From Lutjanus erythropterus (Eukaryota; Chordata; Actinopteri; Lutjaniformes; Lutjanidae), in contig CM034595.1 of assembly GCA_020091685.1 (NCBI GenBank), positions 24,537,564 through 24,601,563 on the forward strand: DNA of 64,000 nt. Direction: 5' to 3'. Made by a program: the position numbers and the translations under genes. Under the pieces are notes generated by a model, which was not told where the DNA came from, made no database searches, and saw only the letters and a list, made by a program, of their open reading frames with translations. Positions 50,674 through 62,879 of this stretch are shown one piece after another (position 1 is the first letter of the stretch; each line of letters begins with the position of its first letter).

Positions 50674-51426
50674 AGGCCCAGTGTGTGATTTATGAAGATT
50701 TCTTAGCAGAATATGGCAGAAATTAAATATAATATTCATAAGTATATTTTCATTAGCGTATAATCACCTGAAAATAAGAGGTGTTTTGTTTTCAAGTACA
50801 TTCTCAAAACATTCACGGTTAATTAACCATCCATTTACAAAACAGATGATGACCAGCCTGAGCTGTCTTAAGAAATGCAATTTCAACAGTGTCTCAGTTT
50901 TTTTCATATTCATTTACAGATCACAGTGGATCTACAACAACAACAAAACAGCACTTTACCTGTTTAGGAGTCAAGCAATTTTGTGGAGATCTAGATGTTC
51001 TTCAAATTTTTCTGTGTTTTAATGCTGGCCATCACCACACACCAACTAGAGTTAAAGCTAATGAGGGCGATGGTTAAGTTCACCTGTCTTACAAACCATT
51101 TACAAATGTTTGAACAGTTCCTTAGTAACAGGAGTACACCAATATTGTTTTAGGTTAGAAGTCTGATGCAGATTATTTTGTACTGAAGCTGGTGAGCAAC
51201 AATATTTTGGACAACATTCAATATCTTTAAAAGTGATCATAATAAATATTTATTGTTTTTTCAGACTGTATTCTAATCTGGAATTAATGACCATTTTGCA
51301 AGGACTGGACCCTTTTTGATCTGGCCCAAGAGCCAGACGTTTGACCTACACATTTGAAACAGGGAGGAGAAACAAGGTGTTTGCAATCTTTAAATTCGCC
51401 GCTTCTAAATCATACACACTGGTCCT
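50674..51426. mobile_element. TTAA-flanked MITE, long copy (753 bp)
   Basis: The ends AGGCCCAGTGTGTGATTTAT and AATCATACACACTGGTCCT are flanked by TTAA on both sides (50670-50673, 51427-51430). The left 130 bp closely matches the left part of the copy at 8293-8629. An extra segment in the right half includes a hAT-like CTGGCCCAAGAGCCAGACGT word. Confidence 0.75.
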
Positions 51427-51776
51427 TTAAACTGTCAGTACATTTTAAAATAATATTTACCAAAGTTAGCAGGGTAAGATATGATTCTTTCACTTTTTTA
51501 TGACTTTTTTTTAAGTGCTACCTTTTGAAAGGAACAAACACATCAATCAAACCTCAATACTAAGAACTGTGAAACAGAAAACTGAGAACATAATCAGGTG
51601 TATACTATCAAGAAAAATGGCAGACTCTTCAAGTCAAGCGAAAACAATCGCTCCATAACATTTCTGAATCATAGTCCACTCCGCATGTGCAACAGTCCGT
51701 TCCAGCTGTCTGGAAAGGAAATATTTGCTGTTGTAAGTCCCAGTGTCATTAACAGCAATTGTGCTTCCAGCAAATC

Positions 51777-51782
51777 TTTATT
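51777..51782 (-). terminator. Polyadenylation signal of the nAChR gene
   Basis: AATAAA on the minus strand about 50 nt after the TGA stop. It would give a very short 3'UTR; other signals further left are possible. Confidence 0.45.
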
Positions 51783-51833
51783 TGTATTATCCCTCAACAT
51801 CTCACACTGTCTCAGATTTCTGTTTCTGGTCTG

Positions 51834-54800
51834 TCAGAGGAAGTCTTTTGACAGTGCTTCTCCAAAGTTGGGTGCAGCCATGAGAATAGCAATGGTGCAG
51901 ATAATGTTGAAAACACTGAATCCCACCAGGAAGAGGCGGTCGATGACAGCTGCAGCAAACTGCCACTGCTCTGCCAAGCTAAGCTGCCGGTCCTGCTCCC
52001 GGACACGTTCAACTAAAAACTGCACCTCCGCCAGAAGAGCCTGCAGTTGGCTATCCACTGCCACAGACCGAATCATGCCACTATGGGCGTGTATGGCAGA
52101 TGACCTCCCTGCTCCACCCACAGCCTCAAGACCACAGAGTCCAGAAGACGTAGTTGATGGGTCAGGGTCTGGGGATACTGGAGTTTCCTGTGGGGGGCTC
52201 CCAAACTTGGAAGATGGGAGGTGGTGATGGACAGGTGTATCTCCAGCCGGTCCTCCTCCTGCTGCTGCTCCATCTCCTTCTCCTCCACCTACTCCACTGT
52301 TAACTCTCCCATAACTTGTAGTTCTGTTTCTCTGCACTGGCTCCAGCTCTGCTGTGGTTTGGAAGGTCTGGAAGCCCATGTAAAGCAGGTGACCATTGGG
52401 TTGTGGTTGTGGAATGGGGCTGGGGTCTCTGTGGCTGGGGTTAGAAAGGATGACAGCCTGAGTGTTGGGCCGGTGGGGCAGTGGGTGGGACAGAGGGTGG
52501 CTGAGCTGGGCCAGACTGGCCTGCAGGGAGTTGAGGCCCTGGGGAAGGATGGAGGGCACTGGTGTAGGGATGGTAGTGGTGGTAGTGGTGGTGGTGGGAG
52601 AGGAAAGGGTCTTGCTCTGAGAGTCTGCCTGGCTGTTAGAAAGAGTCGGCTCCACTCCCTCTCCTGGACGCTTCATCCGCAAGAACCAAGGAACCCACTG
52701 CAGCAGAACCAAGTGCACCTGACCCACAAGAACACAAAATCTCATCATATTGCTGATCACGTACAACTACTTTTCTGATTGGCTGGCAGGTGTGCATTAA
52801 AATCATTTAACACACGTAGTTTGGCTGTAGTTTAATCACCATTTGAAATGCATCCGCTATCTAACTTGTAACCATAGCAACATTAAAAAGCACAGCTATA
52901 AAGGCTCACACTACTTCCTAACATGCTTGTCCTGGCTTTCACACCTCCAACCTATTTTATCTGGTTAAAATCGATGTGAGATCCTCAGTGTTTCTGTTTC
53001 CCCTCATCAAAGCACTTGAAAGGGAGGACAAGATACTAACTAACATGGTTGAGAAGACATGGCCAGCTTTTATATGTTCTACAGCAGCTTTTTTTTGTTG
53101 CAATATCGTCAAAAAGGACGGGGTTTAGAAGGAAAAAAAGAAACTTTTGGGAGTTACAAGTAAACAGTCCTAACAAGGCTCCTATATGAAAGCTGTTTGC
53201 TCGCTTTGCTTCTTGTTAGGAAGCGATGTTATGCATTATCAACTGTGAACAGCGAGCTCTTGCTTCGTAACTTTTGATTTTGAGTGCAAAACGTTCACCA
53301 AAAAGTCTGCAAATGCTTTTATTTCATATTGTTGGCAAATGGCCATGGTATAGGTGGGATAATGATCATAAACAGTTTGAAATGACTTCACGGAGGCAAC
53401 CACCTTCCACTTCATGTCAGGTTGTTCTTTGCCTCCATGTTGAGCCTTCAAACCATTTAACACACACCTATTCATTGACTATCCCTTACATAGTCACTGC
53501 TTTATCTTGTCGTCAGGCAGCCTTTTCTAACAGGAAACCACTGTTACATAAGCCAAATATTGCTCTCTCCGAATAACCAGACTCCATTTGCAAAATGAGT
53601 AATTTTACTTTGCAGAACACAAGAGCTGGTCTATAGCTGCCTCAGTCTGTTAATTTCTTTGTGCTATTGTATGACTTGGTGAATCCAAACAGTCTTTCCA
53701 AAACACAGAAGTAGGGCTGAGTATCATTCAAAAATGTTTGATATCAGTAATGGTAGCAATACCTTGACTTTGATACTGGTTTTTACACACTCAAAACATA
53801 ACATATGAATCTATTTATCATAATGTGGTTAAATTTAAGTTATCTGATTCAAACTTTTAGTTCTGTATTTCAGCACCTTGGCATTTTTCCACAAAAAAAA
53901 AACAAAAAAACTTGGAGATTTACTCCAACGGTACTGAAGTTTGGTATCAGATGACAAGGCATTTTTTGATACTCGATCGCAATTTGGTCTGTGCCATAGA
54001 CGTATTGAAGTTCGGTACCCAGCCCTTCAACAAAGTCACAAAACAACTCAACAGATCAAGACAGCCGTAGAACAGCAGCTCCCACGTTCTGTGAGGTAAA
54101 ATTACTGATTTCACCTATTGAGTCTGGTTGCTTTGGACCTATAAAACAGCAGTTTCCCATCAGAAAAGGCTGACTGACAGTGAGGAAAAGTGGTGAAAAT
54201 ATTCTAAGTATAGCACACACTTAAGCTGATATTGATTTTTTAAGGTGGACCTTTTTTGAGGCAGCCAAATAAGTTTTGCTGCTGACCGTGTCCACAGCAG
54301 CACATTTCTTAGCTTCTGTGCTGGTGTCCCCTCTCTGCTTCTCCAAACTGGAGGCGTGCCGACCACCATCTACTGTTGCAAATACACTGACTATGGATAG
54401 GTACTCCATACCAACCCACATCAAATAATTCAAACTATCCCTTTAAACCTTTAAATCTCGCTATAACATTTTATCTCAACTTACATTTCAATCACTGTAA
54501 GCTTCCATTGTCTTGTTTTTTATCAGCTTAGAAACATTGCAAAGATTGAATTTAAACTTGGTTTTAAAGACAATGAAAACCTCATACAAGCCTTTATTTC
54601 ATCACACCTTCACATTGTTGCAGTACACTTTTCACCTGCCTCAATAAAAAAAAAATCCAGAGAATTGCTGCAAAACTCAGCCTCAAGGCTTTTAACTTCT
54701 CTACACTCTGCCTGTTCATTTTAGAGTTGATTGAACATTTATTCTGTTAACTTTTAAAGCATTGCATGACCGGGCACCTGGCTGTATTAAGTTAACAGTT

Positions 54801-57800
54801 AAGTCCTTATGAACCTTCACATAATCTGAGATCCTCGACCGCTGACATCTTGGCCATCCCAGAGTCAGAGATAAATGCCAGGCTGTGGAACAAACTGCCT
54901 GAGAAGATCCGCTTAGCTGAATATTTGCCCTCTTTTAAATCGCTTTTCAAATTGCACTTTATCATAAAGCTTACACTGATTATTGAAGCAGTAGAGGACT
55001 TTACATATTTAGGAACCTTTTTTTTTTATTGCACTTTAAGTTTTACAGCCTACACAGAATATATATTTTTAAAAAAGCAATGCAGCACTTGTATCTCAGG
55101 AAACTGGATTCATATGATGTAGGCCAGACAACATTTTTCAGACTGTTTACAGAAGTCTTATTGAAAGTGTTTTAACTTTTAATATGCGTACCTGGTGTGG
55201 GTACCTGAGGGCTAAGGACAAAAACAGACTCACAAGCACGGCTGCTAAATTCATTGAGAAACAGAAACAACTGGGATGTGTATATATAAAACACAAGTAA
55301 AAAAAAAAAGCCTGACAAATTGTGTCTGATTCCTCTTTTAAAGAACTCATAAAATAGCTCTCAGGAAGATGCTACAGAGCCACTGCAACAACCAAGAACA
55401 ACTGTGAAAGGTCTTTCACACCAAACGCAGTAACTTTCAGCCTGGAACCATATCTGTACTGTGCATGTTTGATTATTACTGTGTGTATCGTAATTTAGTG
55501 TGATCTGTTTTAACCAACCTGTGAAGTTAAACTCTTAACTTAGTTCTTAACTTCTACAGAGGAATGATAGAAAGCATCCTGACTGGAACCATTACAAATT
55601 GGCCTGGGATGTGCATGGCCCAGGACAGGAGGGCTTAGCAGCCAATGATTAAAAGTGCCCAGAACATAATTTGTACTACTGAGCATCAGTGATATCTGTG
55701 AGGTGCCTGTGCAGAGCCCAAAGGACATTAAAAGACAATTCCCACTCCAGCCACAGCCTGTTCACCCTGCTGCTGTTTGGCAAGAAGTGCACAGAAGTAT
55801 CTACTGCTGTACCACCAGACTTCAGAGCAGCTTCTCCCCTCAGGCTGTGTTTTTTTGTTTTATGTAGAGCATAAAGGGATGGCAGCTTGCATTTCGTTGT
55901 ACCACCTTGTGTTGCAGAATTATAAATAAATGGACTTGATGATTAAAACTCACCCAACGTGGCATGTGTCCACTGTGGGGGTTGTGGTGATGGAACTGAA
56001 GGACGATGACTGTGGCTACGACTGACATCCCGACAATCACCATGGTGCTGGCAAAGTACTGACCTGAGACAGACAGGAGGGGAGCACATGTCACTCTTTA
56101 GGTTGCTGACAATCTGTATGTGTTATTAACAATGTCACCTCCCCTCCAAACCACCCACTAACCTAAATCTAACTAACCAAAACCCACTAACAGCTAAACT
56201 CATGTGCATAGGCAGAAAGAAACTGACCTATCAGGGGAACAGAATCTGAAGTGGCGGGCATAATCTCTGCAACCATCAGCATGAAGACAGTCAGAGAAAG
56301 CAGAACCGTGATGCCTGGAGGCAGGCACAAGACACCAGGGAGCAGTGGGTTGCAAAGAAAAAAAGGAGGGAAGAAGAAAGTACATGAGTACACTCAGTGG
56401 AACAGTATATTTGGTATGTTGTGCTTGACTTCTCACCACGATCATCTGTCTTCCTGACACTCCTAAAGGAAAACTCATTCGATTTTAGTCTTTTAGTCTC
56501 ATCTTCCCTCCTGTCTTTTTTGTCTTTGTCTGTTCTCTGTGTCTTCTTCCCTCCCTCTCAGCCCTCCTGACACCATAGAAAGCTCTGCGTATCTGACTGA
56601 AAGTTTTCCAGGAATGTTGACAGGGAGAGTTGGTAAAAGAAACACTAGATAAGCCCATGATTTCACAAGGAAGGCATAAAGAACATGCAGCACTAAATGC
56701 AACACTTTTGCTCCCATTCAGACTTCTTCTGTGCACACAAAATGTGTATTTCTCTCAGAGGTGTGGCACATAGAGAAGCTGATTAAAGAGCACGATTATT
56801 GTATATGTGTGCCTGAAACTGGTCACAATAAAAAGCCACTTTTATTCCAGGAGAGCAAAGTCATAACTCGCTGTACTCTGCCTCTGACTGGCTAGTACTC
56901 GCTGTCTTTGATGGTTGGGTTGGTTCGGTTTAGGCAGGTGTGATTAGTTAGGGTCAGTGTTGGGCAAGTTACTCAGGAAGTGTAATAAGTTACTTTTTAC
57001 TTATTACTCCATTAAAAATCAATAATAGCATTTGGTTGGCTGTGGTAACAAAAGTCTTAGTGATGTATGATCTGCAGTTACAACCACGGACACTGCTGTT
57101 CATTTTTATAAAAACTCATATTCGGGTTACTAGTGGATGGATCACTGGTGGGAAAGAGGGTATGCACAACGAGACAGCAGCATAACTTCTTTGATTATTA
57201 AATTCTGTTTCCTCTGGAGATTTTCCTCTGTCCAACATATCTGCTGGAAACTAAACTAAAAGCAGCTTCTCTAATCATTAGTATGCATCAATATAACAGA
57301 CAATAAAGAAATTACCTGGAAAGCCTGTGCTCCTCTGCATGATTTAAAAGGTTATAAAGCCAACAGGGATGGGTAGAGGTGTGGGTCTGCATATTGGAGA
57401 AAATAATACATTTGGAAGGATGATCACTCCTACCTAACACAAAAAACGAATCACTGCATAATGCTGTAACGGTAATGCAGTTTTACTTGGATTACTCATG
57501 GGAACATAATTCCCGTTTTGAAAATTGTTTTCTCTTACACCACTTGTTCCTGGGAAAAGTAATAATATTACAGTAACTGAGGAACTTGTTACTGCCCAAC
57601 ACCAGTTAGGGTTATGGTAAGAATATCAGGGTCAGCCAATCAAACGCACAGTAGGGCAGGGCATGACTTGGCCCTCCTGGGAAAAACAGTTGGTATCTGT
57701 AGCTCTGTCTTCTTTCAAGACAAAACTGCACATTTAGAGTGACCTTTTATTATAACCAGTCCAAGACAGACCTGTGCAATGATCTTACTGTTTATCAGCA

Positions 57801-60000
57801 TCTCTATACGCCACACCTGTCAGGTGGATGGATTGTGTTGGCAAAGTATAAGATGTTCACAAACAGAGATTTTAACAAATTTGTGAACAGCATTTGAGAA
57901 AATAAACCTTCTGTGTGCATAGAAGAGGTCTGAGATTCTTTGCTTCAACTCATGAAAAATGGGAGCAAAAACAAATGTGCTGCGTTTATATTTTTGTTGG
58001 GTGTATATTTTATCTTACAGCAGCTGCACCTCCTGTTTTCCATTTTCTCATATTCAGCCCCTGTCATTGTCGCACCATCTCTCACCCCTATTCTTCTCCA
58101 CCCTCCTCTTTATTATTCCTCACCCAGGCTGATCTTCTCCCCCGAGTTGGCAGGGAGCAGGAAGACCAGCAGGGTCATGGAGGAGAGGAGCACACAGGGA
58201 ATGAGGAGGTTGAGAGCATAAAACAAGGTCCTCCTTCGTAAAGTCACCACAAAGGTGACATCGGGGTAGGGCTCTGCACAGCAGTCATAGAAAACTTCAT
58301 GGCGACCTCCAGGGACCTCTGAGGAAGACGAAAGACACGGGCGCAGTAAAGACAACATTATGATGCAGAAAACACCAGCAAGGGCTGAGAAAGCAAGCAA
58401 AACAACACATAAAGACTCTCAAGAACTCAATATAACTAAGTGTACTTTGTTTCAACTGCTGAATGCTGGTCTGCATCACAAAAAGATGTTACCAAGATCT
58501 AGATTTCTTTGGTGTGAGTTGCCGAATTTTGGAGGCATCAGACGTAGAGATGTCTGCCTTCTCTCCAATATAATGGAAGTGAATGGCACTCAGCTTGCAG
58601 TGCTCAAAGCACCAAAAAATATATATTTGAAAAATTCAAGTGTTTCCTTCCAAAAATCATGACCAGGTTACTCAAGATAATCCACACGCTTTATTGTGAG
58701 CAGTCTCATGTAGGAACTACTTTCTTTCTGCAGTAGAAATACTAATAGAACTACTTTTGTTTCTGCCAGAAAGAAAGTAACTCCTACATTAAACTGCTCA
58801 CAACAAGGCCTGTGGATTATCTTGAATAACCATGTCATGACTCATAGACAGAGACAGTGGTTTTCAGATTTTCTTTTTTTTTCTTCTTCTTCTTTTTTTG
58901 GTGCGTTGACCACTATAAGAGCACATAAAAAATACGTATTTTTGATTTTGGATTCAACTGTCCCTTTAATGTCAAACAAATGTATTTGTGCTGAATGTGC
59001 CTTTAGTGGAGCATATCGTGTCTCTCAGCACCAGCAGTCTGCAACTCTCAGATTGTGTTAAATCACTGTCAGCAACTGTAGCAATTATATTGTGTGCCGT
59101 TTGAATGTGTGTTTTGTGTTGCAGATTTTCTGCATTCTAGTCAGTCTGTGTGGATTTGTGTTTGTTAAATATTTAGGTAAGTTTGGTGTTTTGGTGCATA
59201 AAATCATATGAAAACATCCAAGCTAAAAGTGTATTGCCACTGTATTTTCACTCTGTCAAGTTAGTTTCAGTTTATTAGTCATACTCCAACTATTTCTCCC
59301 ACTTAAATCCAATTACACATCTATATATAAAGCTAATTAATGTTTAGGTCTTTACAGGTCAGGCACAGAACTGCATGGCAGTAATGTAAGTACTGTTTCT
59401 AAGCAACACTGTTTCTCATCCATGCAGGGATTTGACAACTAGTCTTACCCAGCAGGTCCCACTCTCCGTTGGGCATATATCCTGACACATCTGCCTCCTT
59501 CATCTGGATGTCCAGCAACCAGCCGTCAAATGTCCAGGAGCCAAACTTGAGCTCACAGCGCTGGATGTCAAATGGAAACCATCGCACATCCACGTTACAT
59601 GTGCTGATAAATATTCCTTGAAAAACAGGGGAAAAACAGTGAAAATACTAAATATCAAAGTCAAGTAAAACCATCCAAAGAGATAGTGATGAAGGAAAAA
59701 AACTGATTAAAAATGTTTAGTGCAGCCGTCTAGAAGTAAGTGAAGAAGAAGATATTTGATTGCAGTAATTAATTTGCTGCTGTGTGAGTGATGCATGCAG
59801 AACGACTGAAGACATAGTTTGCCGAATAATTAAAAATCACTTACCTGGAGGCAGATACTCACAGAAGCCACTGGAGTTAACCAGCACATTGGTCTTAAAG
59901 GTGGCATCAAACTTATCATGAGCACTGAAGGAGAGTGAGGAGACAGTTTAGAACTCAGCAGCAGCAGCAGCACTCTGTGTGTGTGTGTGTGTGTGTGTGC

Positions 60001-60065
<65 letters not shown>

Positions 60066-62879
60066 TATACCTGTTGTACAGCAGTATGTCGGGTGTCCAG
60101 ACCTGGTCGGGAGTGAAACGGAGGTTTTTAACTCCTGGATACTCTGACTGGTTCCACTGGAGGTAGTGATCGTACCACTGCTGGGAGACAGAAGCACAAC
60201 ACTAGTTTTACATACGAGCAAAAATGAAGATATATACAAACAGACAAGACAATCACTGTCAGCCTGATTTTTTATTTTTATTTTATTATTCTCCAGGTGA
60301 ATACTCCAAGGCAAACCGCAAGTTTTATATAAAATTAAAATGCTTCTATTTTACATGGCAGAAGATCTTCATCAGGGTCGGTCTGGAGTAACTTGCGCAC
60401 CTATGCTTACTATTATTATTTTGGCTATTTTTCTTATTACAACCAAGGGTATAAAGGTATACTATGCAGGATTTTCCCTTAAAATCTATATAAAAATAAT
60501 CTCTGTCAATCATCACTTATGATACATTAAAATGAAGCTGTGGTTTACTGTGTACAGAACCCTTCTGGTTGTCAGGACTCAAGTCAGGCCTCTATAAAAA
60601 CATAGCTACCAATGGTTACAATGCTGTCTACATCTCTTTCCTCTGCTCACTGTCTGTGAGAGCTGCATAGAGAGCTACACACACAAACACACACACAGGC
60701 AGAGAAGAAGGAGAACGATGGACAGGATGAAGTCTCTTTTCATCCGGAACTCCAAAATCTGGAGTTGTGGGTGTGTTTATTTGTGCTTTACAATTGAACC
60801 ACTGTGAAACAATCAGAAAATAATGTTTTACTCTTTAATATATTCTTGCTAGTGCCGCTCCCTCCCTTCATTCTCTCTCTAGCTCTCTCGTTGAGCCGGA
60901 CAGGAGGGTCTTTGAATGGTGCGTTTACAGACAGCAACCGGCAAATCCTGCATAATCTACCTTTAAGGTGTCATATGTGGTATAGACTGTAAAGCCCTTT
61001 GAGGCAAACATTGTGATATGTGATTCTGGGCTAAATAACACTGACTTAGTAAAAAGCAAAAATCTCTTCGCTGCTCAAGTGTCCATTATCATGACTCTGA
61101 AACTCAAGCAGCATCTGGGATGGTACTGTGTAGCTGCAAGGGACGGGGTGGATGACGATGATTTTCACTACACAGATCAATATCACATTATTAACTGTTA
61201 TTCACTATACTCACCATCTGCAGCCAGGCATTCGTAGTGATGATCTGGTTCTTTTCATCCTGGCATAAGAAAACGAACATGAGATGATAGTTGATTTAAT
61301 GAGTTAAAGGATAAAACAATTGTGACATTTTACAGGTTATTCATCACTGCAATTATTCTGTACTCTCCACAGTGGCTTTGAAGAAACTGTGTTTGTTACA
61401 TGATCTAACGAATTTATCTGATTAAAGTGCATTTCTTATCTTGTTATTTTGTTCTCTAATTATTCCCATAATTACTCAATAATATGTAGTAATATGTGTT
61501 TCAGCAATATTATAACTTTAACGTGTTCAATAAAGCTTGAACAGAATTGAGAGAAAAAGATTCCTTTCTAATCTTACTAATCACACCACACCATCAGCTG
61601 CCTTTAATTTCTCTGGCATAGTTTCTGATTTTACTTCTATACTTATTTTGATTATATATATCACTTTTTATTTTTTACTTTCTTTATCTGTATTTATTTG
61701 TGCTGTTGTCATGAACGAATTGGCTCATATGAGCCAGGTGCTTTAAGTGAACAGTAGGAGCTTGCTTCTGTTTGAGAGGCATTTTCTTTTGTTTTTTCTT
61801 TCTTCTTGTTTTTTTTTTTTTTTAATTTAATAGGACAGAATAATAAGATAAACTCTACTCGCTGACTACGCATACTGACTGAACATTGATGTGTATGTGT
61901 GTGCAACTAATCACGTGAGGACAGGTAGAGATCATATCAGGTTAATAGCAGGCAGGAGGCTGAAGCTGGTCGTTTTATGGCACAAAGTAATATTATGTTG
62001 ATAAGTTATTTTTTCATGTATTGGGACGTCTAAGTTTGAATGTGTTCCAAAATTTACCCTATCATTATCCTCGTGATTTTGCAGATAAATATAGTTACTG
62101 CTGAATGGCAGTTGGAAAGGAACAACGCTCCCTTGCTCCCTTCAAGGACCCCTAATTCCAGTCACTTCAAATGTTTCTTCTGGAGAGCAATAAAGTCTTA
62201 TCATCTTATCTAATGTGACTCCAATTAAAGTGATGGGAGACAAAAAATCCAGATTCCTCATTCTGTGTGAAAATGCATCCCAAGTTCAGCTAAAAATAAC
62301 GTAAGCTGTAGGCTTTAGCCTGTTATCAGCCTGATTTGTCAACTTGTTATACTCTGTTTCCTTATTCAGAGAATCAGTCACCTCGGTGGAGTGGGCGGAT
62401 TCGAAGGTCTGTACCCAGGCAAATGAGGCTTCAAAGCAGTCTGAAAAGTCAAGCTGGTATCTTCTGTAGTTAGTTACAGCATTTTTAATATGAAATTCAC
62501 TCTTTGTGTTATTACTTCTAAAAAGTTTGGAAGGTACCCATTTGATTCAGACTGAAGCTTCAGCTAAACTTTAGAATATAGAGAATATGGAGAGCAGTAA
62601 CAACTACAGCAACTAATTAAACTTACTTATAAGTGTGAGCATTAACATCAGGCACTTCAACAAGTATGTTTTTTTGTTTGAATGTACTGCGTGGGTGTGT
62701 AGTTTGTCTGTGTCTATGATGCGTTTCTATCTTGCGTACCACATCCATGACCTGCATCAGAGTGAAGGAGAACTGAACAGTGAGAGCCTGGGAGTCGTTG
62801 GCCACCGGCCTCTCCATGGGGTTGTAGTCTCTCAGCAGCTCCCTGAGGAGGAACCGCTGGTGGGGACCCTGCACTGACA
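51834..62879 (-). CDS. Neuronal nicotinic acetylcholine receptor, alpha7/8/11 type, exons 2-10 (partial)
   Basis: Nine minus-strand exons join in phase: 62879-62740, 61259-61215, 60180-60071, 59924-59845, 59616-59449, 58318-58124, 56314-56228, 56063-55954 and 52718-51834. Their sizes (140, 45, 110, 80, 168, 195, 87 and 110 nt, then the last) follow the vertebrate alpha7 plan. Seen in order: [16 protein letters not shown]; the 13-residue Cys loop [15 protein letters not shown]; the agonist-site Trp of FGSWTFDGW; the vicinal cysteines in [12 protein letters not shown], which mark an alpha subunit; the M2 pore segment [19 protein letters not shown] with the cation-selective GEK; M3; and the C-terminus [13 protein letters not shown]. 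Alpha7-type subunits form Ca-permeable homopentamers gated by acetylcholine. The M3-M4 loop is longer than in human alpha7. The signal-peptide exon lies right of the window. The teleost paralogue (possibly chrna11) is not settled. Confidence 0.92.
53712..54026. mobile_element. MITE with GGGCTGAGTATC / GGTACCCAGCCC ends
   Basis: The left TAGGGCTGAGTATCATTC and right TTCGGTACCCAGCCCT are inverted repeats around 315 bp containing further inverted GGTATC/GATACT words. In nAChR intron 9. Confidence 0.65.
54590..54990 (+). mobile_element. Degenerate LINE reverse-transcriptase 3' fragment
   Basis: The plus strand keeps broken blocks resembling the end of L2/Rex-type frames: a [13 protein letters not shown] reading, then CCAGAGAATTGCTGCAAAAC, then GCATGACCGGGCACCTGGCT, then a TGGAACAAACTGCCTGAGAA block (W/NKLPE-like). 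Several stops and frameshifts show it is dead. Antisense to the nAChR gene. Confidence 0.55.
56955..57604. mobile_element. hAT-type MITE with perfect 8-bp target duplication (650 bp)
   Basis: The left end CAGTGTTGGGCAAGTTACT and right end GTTACTGCCCAACACCA are inverted repeats. GTTAGGGT is present immediately on both sides (56947-56954 and 57605-57612). Lies in nAChR intron 7. Confidence 0.88.
58657..58840. mobile_element. Foldback (hairpin) element with about 85-bp arms
   Basis: The left arm from TCATGACCAGGTTACTCAAG is the imperfect reverse complement of the right arm ending CTTGAATAACCATGTCATGA. The arms agree at most positions and leave a loop of about 10-15 nt. Lies in nAChR intron 6, probably at the centre of a longer element. 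Confidence 0.8.
59975..60063. repeat. (TG)n microsatellite filling a short nAChR intron
   Basis: About 89 nt of TG with a GCGCG interruption. On the minus strand it is a CA repeat that begins just after the exon 4 donor (GTATAAGC) and takes up most of the 146-nt intron. Confidence 0.97.
60455..60962. mobile_element. TTAA-associated MITE in nAChR intron 3
   Basis: The left end AGGTATACTATGCAGGATTT and right end AAATCCTGCATAATCTACCT are inverted repeats. The right flank is TTAA (60963-60966); the left flank is a degenerate ATAA. No coding capacity. Confidence 0.7.
61260..62739 (-). other. nAChR intron 2
   Basis: 1.5 kb between the 45-nt and 140-nt exons. It includes an A/T homopolymer near 61810. 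No exon or complete repeat recognised. Confidence 0.6.

Larger units (their letters stand above)
44686..51776. other. Intergenic between snx27 and the nAChR gene
   Basis: No coding exon recognised. It contains a LINE 3' remnant, a long TG microsatellite, a SINE fragment, a 13-base G run at about 46267, a pyrimidine-rich segment at about 49015-49370, and a TTAA MITE. Open frames of 100-140 codons at 47-49.4 kb are low-complexity or featureless. Confidence 0.5.
52719..55953 (-). other. nAChR intron 9 (3.2 kb)
   Basis: Lies between the last two coding exons. It contains a MITE (53712-54026), the right end of another (TCAAACTATCCCTTTAAA near 54430) and a LINE fragment. No exon seen. Confidence 0.65.

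Noticed and set aside
51598..52227. 209-codon plus-strand frame
   Set aside because: Antisense of the nAChR last exon, whose minus-strand frame encodes the conserved M4 and C-terminus.
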